Shown here in pieces: positions 41,444-53,083 of a stretch of 64,000 nt of DNA. Numbering within the stretch: the first letter of the stretch is position 1; every line of letters starts with the position of its first letter. The stretch is from Flectonema sp. DT1601 (taxonomy: Eukaryota > Euglenozoa > Diplonemea > Diplonemida > Diplonemidae): NCBI GenBank assembly GCA_964019425.1, contig OZ025836.1:248001-312000 (forward strand). Reading direction: 5' to 3'. Below the pieces are notes generated by a model, which saw nothing but the letters and a program-made list of their open reading frames with translations, ran no database searches and was not told where the DNA came from. Made by a program: the position numbers and the translations under genes.

Positions 41444-42704
41444 TCAAGGTTCGTACTTGAATTCTCCCTTTTCAGTCTTGATAGTTAAATTGGTAGTGTC
41501 AGGGCTGAGAGGTGATTCTACTCGTCCAATGATCTATTGTTAGGTATTTATTGTAAAAGAAAACCAATCGAGGAGGGAAAGAAAACACATAAAATAAACA
41601 TACCTGCGCGTCAACACCAAATTCTTTTGAAATTTTTATCATTTCTTCAGCTGATGCGGCATCAGTGTATATCTCTAATCGGTGACCCATATTAAAAACT
41701 TTGTACATTTCTTTCCATTCAGTTTCAGATTCCGCCTGAATATGATGAAACAATGGAGGGATCGGAAATAGAGAATCCTTAACGATATGAACATTCTTCA
41801 CAAAGTGAAGAACTTTTGTTTGAGCACCACCAGAGCAGTGAATTGCAGCATGGCACTTCGAACGTAAACCAGCATTGAAGATGGCTTTCATAATTGGTGC
41901 ATATGTACGAGTTGGGGATAATACTAATTTTCCCATAGTCATACCTGCAATCTCTGGAACCTCATCAGTGAGGCCTTTTGATCCTGAAAATACAACAGAT
42001 GGATCGATATTTGGATCGAAGCTCTCTGGGTACTTTGTTGCTAATTCTTTTTTAAAAACGTCATGACGAGCAGATGTCAAACCGTTTGATCCCATTCCAC
42101 CGTTGTATTCAGATTCGTATTTCGCTTGACCGTATGAACAGAAACCGACAATCACATCCCCAGGAACAACTGTATCATTTTTTAAAACATCATCACGTGG
42201 AAGTCTGACAGTAACAGTGTTGTCAACGACAACCGTTCTAACTAAGTCTCCCAAATCAGCTGTTTCTCCTCCTGTTGAGTAAATACTAATGCCGTGATCG
42301 CGGAGAGATTTCATGACGTCTTCAGCTCCGTCGATTAAAGCGGATAGAACCTCACGAGGAATTAAACCTTTGTTACGACCAATAGTAGAAGATAGAAGGA
42401 TATTCTCAGTAGCTCCGGCACAAATTATATCATCGACGTTCATAATAATTGAATCCTGAGCTATTCCTCTCCAGACTGACAGATCTCCAGTTTCCTTCCA
42501 GTACATGTATGCGAGTGATGTCTTGGTACCAGCACCGTCTGCATGCATAATAACACATTGTTTCTCGTCTCCTCCTAACAAATCAGGTACGACCTTGCAG
42601 AATGCTGTTGGATATAATCCCTTGTCTACATTCTTAATCGCCGCATGAACATCTTCCTTGCTTGCGCTAACACCACGTGCTGCGTACCGTTCCTGACCAG
42701 ACAT
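41444..42704 (-). CDS. purM: Phosphoribosylformylglycinamidine cyclo-ligase (AIR synthase), 2 exons
   Basis: Exons 41604-42704 and 41444-41533 (70-nt intron, GTATGT...AATAG) give 396 residues. The enzyme closes FGAM to aminoimidazole ribotide with ATP, step 5 of purine synthesis. Family features: RGVSASKEDVHAAIKNVDKG at the N-terminus, HADGAGTKTSLAYMYW (ATP/substrate loop), STGGETADLGDLVRTVVVD and YNGGMGSNGLTSARHD. It is a stand-alone enzyme, not part of the eukaryotic trifunctional GARS-AIRS-GART fusion, and the wording resembles the longer Bacteroidota form as I remember it. The intron shows it is a settled eukaryotic gene. No transit peptide is evident. The leader has an A14 run close to the ATG. 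Confidence 0.93.
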
Positions 42705-43060
42705 ATATGGTTTTTTTTTTTTTTCCTTTTTTTTAAATGAAGTTTCTGATAATAAAAAACATAACAGTCATCCGGTCAGAAGTTAAATGACGTCCAGTTC
42801 GAATCCTGCATAGCTTTTTTTTTTTTTTCTTTCTTTCTTTTTTCTGCTGCAGAAAATATTCAAATCAGGCAACAGCACTTATCACACGACATGAATTAAT
42901 TAACGTGCGCGAGAATCGGAGCTAAGGAAAAAAAAAGAAAAAAAAGAACTGAACCAAAGGCAAAAATAAACTTTTGTGTAAATAAAAACAAAAAAAAGGA
43001 GAAAATAGTACCAAATCGTAGATCATAGGATTAATTAATTTAAGAAAAGTGTAAATAAGA
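42705..43060. other. Intergenic
   Basis: Poly-T/poly-A-rich spacer between purM and the WD40 gene; a GTTCGAATCC string at 42797-42806 is not part of a tRNA. No gene seen. Confidence 0.5.
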
Positions 43061-46000
43061 TTAAGTTGCGTCAGCTAACACGGAAATATCATCAACCGTA
43101 TCCGAAGCATTTTCTTCAGTAACGATATTAGGATTTGAAGCGCAAGCGTGAGAAGTTGCATTACGAACACCTCTCTTGCTGATACTTTGTTTCTCAAGTG
43201 CGCACAGTCCGCAATTTGATGGTTTCCAATTTTGAGGAGGATGAGGAGCCCCCGGCTTCGCGATACGAACGACTTCTCGTACACATGCCCTGAGAGTACC
43301 TGAATATTTAGCTGTCCATTTGTTGTTGTCATCCACATTGCGAGTTTTGTGACGACGGATGCGACGTAGAACATCTGCGCCTTTTGCTTCCCATTGTTTC
43401 CCATCTGGGTGTAAATCACTTGGTATGAAGTCACCTCTAGCAGTTAGAGGTATACCCTGCTTTGTTAATCGTATTTCAATGCGTTGCCTCATTAGCTCTG
43501 ATTCTCCAACAGGTACCCTCGCTGTGTGTGGTCGAGTGTCATCATTTATTTCAGTTTCGGTAATAAATGTCGCACACTTACCAAGAGAAAGACTTCGCAT
43601 GGTTAATCGTGATTTCGATAAATCCATCAAATGCAATGCTGCTGTACATATCAACACAGCAATACCTGCTGTTGTTGAGACAAAACCTTTTGATCTACTG
43701 CTGCGTACAAAGTTTGACCTGAATTTATTAAAATTACGAAGTCTGATATGTCTCTCTGGAGATATCTGAATACAGGGAGAGATCGCAGATAAAACCTTAT
43801 GTTGTGGTTGGTTGTATGATATTCTTTTAAAGATTGAGCATTTGTCTAACCTACCACTGTCAGTTGTTGGTATAGAAGAAGGTGCAATCACAGTCGGTTC
43901 CTCATGTTTTGTTGGGTCAACAGACGGAATTAGTGAAGCAAGAGACGGTTGAAATATTTTATCGATTCGAACTTTACTCCGAGTTTTTGTTATTGTTGAT
44001 TTCCTGTGTAATTTCGTTGATGTTCTCACCCACGTATCTGGATCAGATAGCTTCCATTTTCCTTGTTCAAGAACACCTAAGGAACCGATTGATATACCTT
44101 CAGTTGTGTATAGTTTAACTAGGCAATCATGACCAGCTGTAATGATACACTCTGTTCCATTGTGAGTTGTTGTTGCTATTGACGAGACTCCTTCAGAATG
44201 TGCCTGATATAATCTTATGAATTGAGGTTCAGTAGTCACATCACTGGAATCACAATTATCAATTTCAAAAGGATTTGAATATTTGTTTTGATTATCACAT
44301 TTAGGTAGTATTGTACTTTCAGATTGACTTAGTATTGGAGAAGGTGGACGGTGTTTCTTTGGATCACCCCAAACAGTTATACATCCGTCAGAGTCTCCAA
44401 CAACATATAGATTGCTGTCACTTGTCAAAGCCATACTCGTTAGGGTGCAGTCTCGATCACGAACAGCGTTGAATCTGTGTACTGCAGATCGACATGCAAC
44501 ATCCCAAATTGTGACGACTCCATCAGCCTGTGCTGAGGCTAACATAGTTGTGGAAATAGGAATCAATACTTCCACTGAGCTAGTGTTATCAGACTTTTGA
44601 AGAAATCCACATTTTCTACAAATATCAGGACTGTACAATACAATAACTCCCACATCAAGTCCGATAACCAAAAGAGACGGATTCGCTAAAGCAAGTGATG
44701 ATATAACTGGAAGAGGATAAGTATTTCCTAATGACGATGTTGAGTACCGACCAGCAGACCTCATTTGATGAACATCATCAGAATCTTCAAATATCGACAT
44801 TGAGCTTCCAGCAGCACTAAATATGTACCATGAATCTTTACGTTGACTGTGTAGTAGTGCAGTACACTCAGTTGGTTCGTCTTTATTTTCACCAACTGCA
44901 CAGACTTGACAGTTTTGTAAGTTCCATATAACAACTGATCCTTTATCAGTTCCTGTGATCAATCGAGTTCCACGAACATCTGCAGTTGCTCTGCTGATTA
45001 TTTGACCAAACCGTTGATGTGATTGCGGTAGTTGTTTTGATGCTTTAAAATAATACAACTTCTTACCCTCATCGATATCCCACGTCACGACTTGTTGACG
45101 ATCACATGTCAACACTTGACGTAATCTTGTATTGAATAACACGTTTACCAAAGGCATAGTATGTCCTGTGTATGTTGGTGCGAAATTAGTAGAAACTCGA
45201 GAAAGAGGCCAAGCAACTGGAAAGGTTGTACTTGTGATTATTGTATTACGTGTTGAATCAAAGCAAACTGATGTTATGCTATTCTCGGGATGATAGTTTC
45301 CATTATCATGAAGTGTTTGAATACAACGAAAGGTACGAATGTCCCAAACTTTGATGCACTTATCCTGACTAAATGTCAGTACCTGACCGTGTTGACCATT
45401 TAAACAGACGCCTACCAAAGGCTGTTGTAACCCAACAATCCTAAAAACTGGTTGAGATAAAAACGGGTTCCAAATATATACTTTTCGTTCTGATCCACAC
45501 GATGCCAATATCTGTAATTCTTCAGACCAGTCAAATGAAAAAACTGCTTTTTGACTGCTACTCGATGCTGTTGGTCCTTGACCTCCAACAAATGTTTGCG
45601 CAACAGCTTGTTTCCCAATATTATATATTCGAAGAGATCCATCCCAGCTACTTGAAATAATACCATTCAGGTACGAAGAGTATTGTAGTTTTGAAACACT
45701 CGCTGAGTGTAGAGGATATCGACACACGTGATCACACATTCCTGTTGTTAATTAGATTTGTTTGGTATCTAAGAATGGGAGGTGGGGAGAAAAAAAGAAA
45801 AAAGAAAATCACAAACCAGACTTATTAGGTTCAAGAGGATATATGTGCAGAAAACCATCAGATAAACCCAAGGCTGCTAGCTCTCGTCCTTGTTGGTTTT
45901 CAAGCGTACATAACGATGTTGGTGTTGACGACAGATCACACAACGGAGTGATTGCGACATCATAAAGAGATCTTTCTTGTCCTTTAATTGTTTTACTCAT

Positions 46001-46759
46001 CAGACCTGCGAACTGATCGATTGTCGTACTGCTGTCAACAGATGTTTGAGGCTGTCGAGGAAAATCAACTTTAATACCAAACTTAGAAGTATCACTGAGG
46101 TGTCTTCGTTGGTGTTTTTCTTTTCGTTGAGAAGCGTGTTTTCTACCGGCGTATGTGCAAAGAAGATTTCCGTTTGTTAGATCAAAAAGATTAAGTTGAC
46201 GATCAACAGATGCGACCATCAGTCTAGTTCCATCACGTAGTAATGATGCTGAAGTTATCCAAGTATTTGCATTGTGAAGAATTCTTTCATGTCGAAGAGT
46301 CAATTGATTCCACTGTTTTATAATCCCATCACGACCACAAGTATAAATCTTTCCCGTATGGGATGACACTAACGTACACGTTGTCATATCTCTATGATGG
46401 TCTTCAACACGTCTTCTTGAATCGAGTGCTTGCTTTTGATATTCATACCGAGAGTCTTCTTGAACAACTTTCCTATGATTTCGATGTACTAGGTAACCAC
46501 TAAAGTCATCCCATGTGAGTCCACCAGTACCAATCACGTCAATTCTCTTGAACCAACTGTTCAGATCACCATCAGGAACACTTTTTGGTAAAATTGGTTT
46601 CAACGCCTTTCTAAATTCACTTGGAGTAAAACAACCAGTCGAATGAGAATCAAAACTGGTTTTCAAAGTTTGTAATTGCGGTAGTGTAATTAATTCTTCA
46701 AGAGGCTCATTTCCGGTAGTTGTTCCCCCACTGTCCCCACCACCTGGTAAACCGTCCAT
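43061..46759 (-). CDS. EF-hand / WD40-repeat protein (2 exons)
   Basis: Exons 45817-46759 and 43061-45741 joined in phase 1 over a 75-nt intron (GTTTGT...AACAG) give 1,207 residues. Residues about 25-100 hold two EF-hand-like helices-loops (TSFDSHSTGCFTPSEFRKAL; FKRIDVIGTGGLTWDDF). The rest is at least eight WD40 repeats, for example HTGKIYTCGRDGIIKQWN, LNGIISSSWDGSLRIYN, QDKCIKVWDIRTF and TECIITAGHDCLVKLYT, likely two propellers. A basic C-terminal tail follows. The architecture is that of the WDR49/EFCAB8-type proteins, mostly linked to cilia and flagella in other eukaryotes; a flagellar role here is inference. The ATG at 46759 is the first in frame; an upstream TTG is ignored. Confidence 0.85.
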
Positions 46760-46977
46760 TAAGAAGACTATTAACAATGCATGAATTAAACCTGTGGGAG
46801 AATATTCATTCTAAGACAATCACATCATACAACAAGAATTGGATATGAACATAATTAATGGCGCGAATTGCACGGCCGAGTATTACTTAAATGGGGGAGG
46901 GATCGTTATCAAAGGGAAGGGAAATACGTAAGGACACGTCTTCTCATCGTGTAAACACTTTGAGGTAATCAGATAAG

Positions 46978-47360
46978 CTATTCGCATACTGGTTCTTGTA
47001 TAACAATAAGTATGTAGTCCTGTTGTGGGATTGTTGAATTTTTGTTTCACTGAAAACCACAAGAAAAGAAAATGAAAAAAAAACACACACCTTGTCGGGA
47101 GCTACTAATATTTCATGTTTTCGTGACCGAAGTCTCAAGAATGTCAGTTCGTTTGTGGCGTCTAAATCTCTTACAGCTGTCCTCGCTTTTGCCACTAACG
47201 AAGTAATCAACGCTGCATAGTGAATAGTTAACATCTTAGGTTCCATTTCATCAAATGAATCTTTTATAGGAATTCCTTCAGAGTTGATTATTATAAATCC
47301 CTTCACTCCCTTTTCTTTATTAATTTTTCGGACTACTTCATCTATATTACCATCAGCCAT
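46978..47360 (-). CDS. Roadblock/LC7-type dynein light chain (2 exons)
   Basis: Exons 47091-47360 and 46978-47019 (71-nt intron, GTGTGT...AACAG) give 103 residues from ATG 47360. The protein shows the full LC7 pattern: EVVRKINKEKGVKGFIIINSEGIPI, then YAALITSLVAKARTAVRDLD, ELTFLRLRSRKHEILVAPDK and a final DYILIVIQEPV in exon 2. Length fits dynein light-chain roadblock proteins, which dimerise on the dynein intermediate chain in cytoplasmic and axonemal dyneins and intraflagellar transport. Its presence implies dynein motors and probably a flagellum. Confidence 0.95.
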
Positions 47361-48126
47361 TGTTGTGGAGCGAAGGTAGACTGTTATGACAAAACACGTA
47401 TAAACACTATAACATGTAATGCAACACAATTAGATTTTTGAAATTAGTCGTGAAATCAATCTTTTATAAACAACTAACCACTGCAAACAGTTCGAATGCA
47501 AGTTACAAATACGAAAAGCAGAGACAGAGAATGAGAAGTATCGACGGGGGGACGTGAACTAAACTAAAAAATAAAAAAATATCATAAAATAGTAATTGGA
47601 AGCCGCAGCAAAGGCGACAAAAAAACTTCCTACACGTAACACTCTTCAGTTAGTTTTGTGAAGAAGTTAATATATCGCTGGCGGATATGGCTATTAAAGG
47701 CGGATAGGAAATATAATTACCATCTCAAAATATATATAAATGTGATGTCCAAAAAAAAAAAAAAACAAAAAAAAAAAAAACTATTCAGATTAGCCTTATA
47801 TTTCGTTGAATGCAAACAGAATCTTGTCGCACCATGTTTTTTCAATCTGAATAGTTTCTTCTCCGTGGTATAAAAAGTTTTTTTTTTTTTTTTTTTTTCC
47901 ATCTTTCATTCACAGCCATAATAATAACCCACGATCTGGGGGGAAGAAGGAAAAAAAAAAAAAGCATAAATACTCACCAAAACGGATTTTCTACGGAATA
48001 AAATAAATAAAAATAAAAAATCATCCCATCACCAATCGAAAGTGATGCAGGATCACAGTATGTGTACATATACAATCATGTATTAATAACAAAAAAATCT
48101 CAAAAAACTATTTTATACAGTTTGTC
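47361..48126. other. Intergenic with a fold-back structure
   Basis: Contains a 14-bp inverted repeat (47778-47791 and 47844-47857) nested inside an A-run on one side (47752-47777) and a T-run on the other (47879-47898). No gene seen. Confidence 0.5.
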
Positions 48127-48240
48127 TCATAAAAGTAAAAGAACCAAAGACGCACACAACAATACAAAAATTGGAGTGACAACACTACCTGAACTGTAGT
48201 GAATTGGTTTTCTATAAGGTCTATTTGCAGCAGGAATCTG

Positions 48241-48271
<31 letters not shown>

Positions 48272-51200
48272 ATGAACAATAAAAAAAAAAAGTACATACA
48301 TCATAGTCGTCCTGTCTCAGAACCACAACGTAATAAAGAGGTTCAGATAGTAATGTTCCTGTCGGAGGTTTTATTATTGAGGACGTGCACGAAATCCGTG
48401 AATCGATCTAAACTGATAAAGTTACATACCAGAAACTGGAACGGTATTCCAAATATCTACAACTGAGTTGTGACCATCAATCTCATAGTCGTATCCTCTG
48501 TTTTGAAGGATAGAAGCAGATCTATCTGTCCGACCCCACACGTTGGACAGTCGCAAATCACGCGCTGACTCAGATATTTGCTTGTCTACAGCAGTGTGGA
48601 ATATATTGGAACTTGATTGCTCAGTTGAGGATCCCACTAACATTCCCGATTCCGTGAAGGTGTATAAAAGTCCATTTTTGCTCAATCCACGTTGTTTCTT
48701 TAATTCAATATTGGCAAGCTGTGTTAACGAATATTCAACACCAACCATTCCATTAAAAAACAAACACTCAGGAGTACTGAAATCGTTTGCTACTCCCGTA
48801 GTTGAACATAGAGGATACGACAATTGAGCGATAATGTCATTATTAGAAGTACTAGCGCTTGAGGTTGCGTAAGACCAAACTTCTTTCAATTGTGTGTTAT
48901 TGCTGGGCCTGCTGACATCGAACCATTTTGATTTTCTTATATCAGACGCAGAATCACGTGCGATAGTTCTTGTCGCTGTACCATAGTTAGGCCAGCTGTA
49001 CTTTCCTCTGTACACTGGTTCTTCATCCAACATATAGTGATTCATTGCATCTTGATGCTGAACAACGACTTGTCTTGCTCCAGATTGACATCTAACAGAA
49101 TAATAGTAAAGACCATCAGCTGAAGTCACATGAAAGGAATATGCCAATGAATGAGCATTACATTGCTGCCACAAGAACGAAATCGTTTCATCAGTAGCCA
49201 GTGATAACGATGGTTTGATTCTATTAAATAATATCGAACCAATCATGGATCTCAATGCTCTGACTGGTTGCATCATAATTTTATAATTCACATGTTGAAA
49301 GTTATCAACTGACAATCCTCTAACTAAGTTAACATGATCATCTCGAAAATAATCTTGTCTCATTGCTACTACTAACTGATATGGAACGTAGTTTGTTTGA
49401 TTTGAACCAAATATTACTCTGTTAGGGTTGTGTTGAATAGATGTTGTGTTTAACCAGATTGGTTTTCCTTTATAATAACCAAATACTTGATTGTTGAGTC
49501 TCATCTGCTCAACTTCTTGTATCACTTCAATCATTGAACTGTTGGCTTCTACATGTCCTTTTGTAACTTCATTTATGGAACCGTGAGTTACTGATGATGC
49601 TACTACTATACCTGTTGTTTGTTTGTTTGTTTATTTTTTTAAAGCTATGTTTGAGTATAATTAGAAGAGAGCAATATTACAAACCTTCTTGGTGAACGTA
49701 GGCGCTCAAAATGTTATTAGTGGCACTGAAATTCTTGAGAGCAGCGTCAAGCTCAGAAAAGTATATCTGAGCTGCGAGCATCCCATGGAAGTCACAGTTT
49801 TGATTCGATAATGATGCACGACGACAAAGTGGATAAGTCAAAGTGGCAAAGGTAGAATTAACATCAAGAGGAGGAGCATTTGTGACGGTTGAAGGAGGAA
49901 GGATATCAACACTCCACGTTGGTAATCGGAGAGGGTTGTTTGTATCATTAATTGTGTTCTTATACCAATGTTCGTGTGCTCCAGACCATATGTGTGTCTC
50001 TGCTCTTGATCCAAGTGACGGGAATGAATATCTACCCGTACCGAACTGACCAGGAAGAGCATCAAGTAAAAACGTCGCAGATGAATTAACGTTTACAAAA
50101 CGACCAAAGTCAGTTCTCGTACCTGTTGATAAAACATAAGGACAATGAACATCAAGTTGAATATTATTTGATGACTTGTCAGTCTTAAGATGAATGGCTT
50201 GTGCGAATTTATTATGCTGGCATCCTAACAATCCTGCAGCCACAACAGGATCTATTGAGAGGTTCTCACGTGGGTCAACTGACATGAATTCGTACAGTGA
50301 TTCTACCCAGCTAACAGTCTGATCTGTTTGAGCAATAATCCCTTCAGTAAAGGCAATCATTCCTGAAGTGATCGTGTCCAGTACTTGTGTTTCTTGACCA
50401 GTTGCTGGAAACTGTGAACTTTCCAAAATTAAAACCAGAATCCAATCGGCACCATTGGTACCCACAGCCCCTGTTGGAACTGGTACTAAGGTCTTAACTA
50501 AATAAGCTGTTCCAGACGTGATCTCACCAGGTGAATAATTACCATTCAATGCACCCAACGCATTGGCTATGTCGGTATCAGCGGCTATGCAAGTTCCTGT
50601 TGTACAGTCCAATTGACCATGGCTTACTCCTGCCATTTTTCCTTCGGGCGATAGTAAAAATGATTTACCACCAGTACGTAATAAGCTTGATACTCTATTA
50701 AAGACTTCTATTGTTACATCTTGATACCACACTTCGATACTAACGAATGCCTGAATTGGATGTTTGTTTACTTATGAAGATGAAAATACTGGTTTTTTGG
50801 ACAGAAAAATAAAAAAAATCATACCTGTAGATTCTCACATTGAATCGTATTGTAAGACGACGTTGATGTGGCATAACTAGCGCAAAACGGCTTTGAAATA
50901 GTAGCTGTTACATCACTGAGAACACCGTCGCCAACAGGTATGAATTTTGCATCGAGTCCGGGGTTAGCGCTTGGTTTGGCTGATGCGACAAACGGAGCTG
51001 TGACTGGATCATAGGTTAACACTAGTGGTGATTGAAAGCTACTCGGCCACTTAATCTTTTCCGTTGAAGAAATAGTGTACCTGGTAATAGCATTATTATC
51101 AGTAGGATTCGTAACTACAGCAAACTGATTACCAGACGTAATTTCACATTTCACATAATAAAAATTATTATTTGGACCCAAAACGTGATATCCAACAGGT

Positions 51201-52526
51201 GGAGGTAATGGTGATGCCGATGCTGTAGCACACGCCCTTTGAAGCAATTCAATCACACGTGGAATGAGTCTCTCAGCTCTTCCATTGACAGTGTTTGTTA
51301 CTAGGCTTAATGCATCAGTAAGAAATCTGTTCTCAATGTCGGCGATAGAACTTAAGTGACGTGACATCTGAGTTCTCCATTTATCAGCAACTAACGTACC
51401 GAGAGTACTTCTGATTTGCTGTGTTTGTTTGTGTTGAATCATTGTTTCTAAAAACAGGAAATAGGAGAAAAGTCCATCACACAATAACACATACAGCAGC
51501 ATTAGTCAATCGACTTCCAGGCATCGCAACCGTGAGATACCAGTTTGGAAGGTCTGGTAGGGGTGTGACTTTAACACTGTAAACAATACTGTTGACTGTC
51601 CTTGTAAATCGAAGTGGAGTTCCAGTTGTGGCAGTTGAAAAGGTAGTTGTCTCACCGATACTTTTAATAATTGGATCGGTTGATTCGAATGCAACAAAAA
51701 CAGAATTTGGAGTCGTCGTCTTGTTGGAAGTCATGTTTGAAGATGCGATCATCTGTCCTGTTCCAGTTGTTAAGAAAATAGCACCGTTATCACTATCACT
51801 AGCTGTTGAATTGTAGTAAGTATTCAGCCTTGATAGATCAGGTACGACAGCTAGCTGACTCCAAAATCTTGGACAAAGTGAACTGTCGAGTGTTGAAGCA
51901 GGTCCACTTGGTCTAAACGAACAAATACTTTTACTCAAAGCTACTACAGACTTCCCATCTGCGTCATTAAAAGGTGCTGACCAAACAGCTGATTGTGATG
52001 TTACTGCTGTTGTTGGATACCATGCAGCTGATGGAGCAAGTCCTCGTGTGTCTTTGATGTCCCCAAAACTAGGGAATTGGTATTTCGGAAGACCAGGTTC
52101 AGAATTTAATATGTAAGACGTCACTTCACTAGGTCTATTTTGATTGGAAACTGATACCAATCTACCAGCTGCTTTTAACTGGAAGAATCCTTGAGTTGCT
52201 GTTGTTGGTTTACATCTTGCTCTTACAGAAGCACCTCTGCCATCAACTGCGAGTAGGTTTTCTATTGAATTTGAGTATTTCTCGCAAGTGTTCATGAGTA
52301 GACCTATTTCACGGTCAACATTTTGTTCAGGTACGTCAAACGCAGAAGTGTCAAGTGTTGCAGCAACTGCTTCTAGTGCGTCTAACGGAATGTCAACCAG
52401 TCTTGATATCCTTCCATTTAAAGTATCGATCATTACATTACGAACTGAGTCACCAGGAGTTTCTGATGCTTGTGGCTGCCCTGCCACTACAATCACTGCA
52501 GAGCATGCTAAAACACCTCTTAACAT
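48127..52526 (-). CDS. Secreted protein with four Cache-like modules and GPI-type tail (6 exons)
   Basis: Exons 51495-52526, 50825-51418, 49685-50750, 48430-49611, 48300-48358 and 48127-48237 stay in frame over introns of 76, 74, 73, 71 and 62 nt; predicted 1,347 residues. ATG 52526 starts a signal peptide (MLRGVLACSAVIVVAGQPQA). Four modules of about 250-340 residues each end in the same strand typical of extracellular dCache sensors: NWYLTVAMPGSRL, ADWILVLILESSQF, YQLVVAMRQDYF and LYYVVVLRQDDYD. The C-terminus (SSGSVVTPIFVLLCASLVLLLL) is a small-residue site plus hydrophobic tail with nothing after it, as in GPI-anchor signals. So a surface-tethered ligand-binding protein with no cytoplasmic output domain. 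Cache identity is by pattern; the ligand is unknown. Confidence 0.7.
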
Positions 52527-53083
52527 GTTTGCTGAAGGGGAAAAAAAAGAACATAAATAAACCCCGGAATAGCGTGTATGAATTTTCATAGCCTTCATCA
52601 ATATAATAACTATGTTACAATCCTGTTAACTGAGGTAGATTACATTAGTTTTTTTTCTGACAGTGTCTTCGTCCGATCTCCCACCTACTAATAAAACCGG
52701 GAGGGGCTGGGGGACGTGAAACCAAAAGAAAAAACAACAACAAGGAGGGAAATCAAAAAGTCGAATCCTTTCAATAAAAACAGCACTAAAAATGAAAAAA
52801 TATGAATCAGGAAAAATAATATCCAAGTTTCAGTTTTTTTTTTTTTTTTTTTTTAAACTATGCCCAACCCAGAAAAGAAAAAAACAATGACATAAGAAGC
52901 ACCCCGTGAGGCCCCCCGTACAAGGAACCTGCCTTAAAAAAACCACTGATAAAAACCTGTTCTTTTAGCTTCTGTTTCCCGAAAAAGAAAAAAGTCACAA
53001 AAAAAATAAAAAATAAAAGGGGGAAAAAAAAGAACTTCTTGAAAGTCACTTAAACACTTTGGATGACATCTTGTAATAATTGA
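52527..53083. other. Intergenic
   Basis: Leader region of the Cache gene (a TTCAG splice-acceptor-like site lies 4 nt before its ATG, so a non-coding first exon or trans-splice site is possible) and 3' UTR of the next gene, with a T20 run near 52833. No gene seen. Confidence 0.5.

Noticed and set aside
42781-42812. tRNA-like B-box GTTCGAATCC followed by a T-run
   Set aside because: The T-stem does not pair and no A-box or matching acceptor arm lies 50-80 nt upstream.
45742-45816. Treating the EF-hand/WD40 region as two separate genes
   Set aside because: A GTTTGT...AACAG intron of the usual length joins the two frames in phase and completes the WD40 series.
51419-51494. Acceptor TTTTTAG at about 51452 for the first Cache-gene intron
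   Set aside because: It gives a frame-breaking join; the ACACAG acceptor ending at 51419 keeps phase and gives a 76-nt intron like the others.
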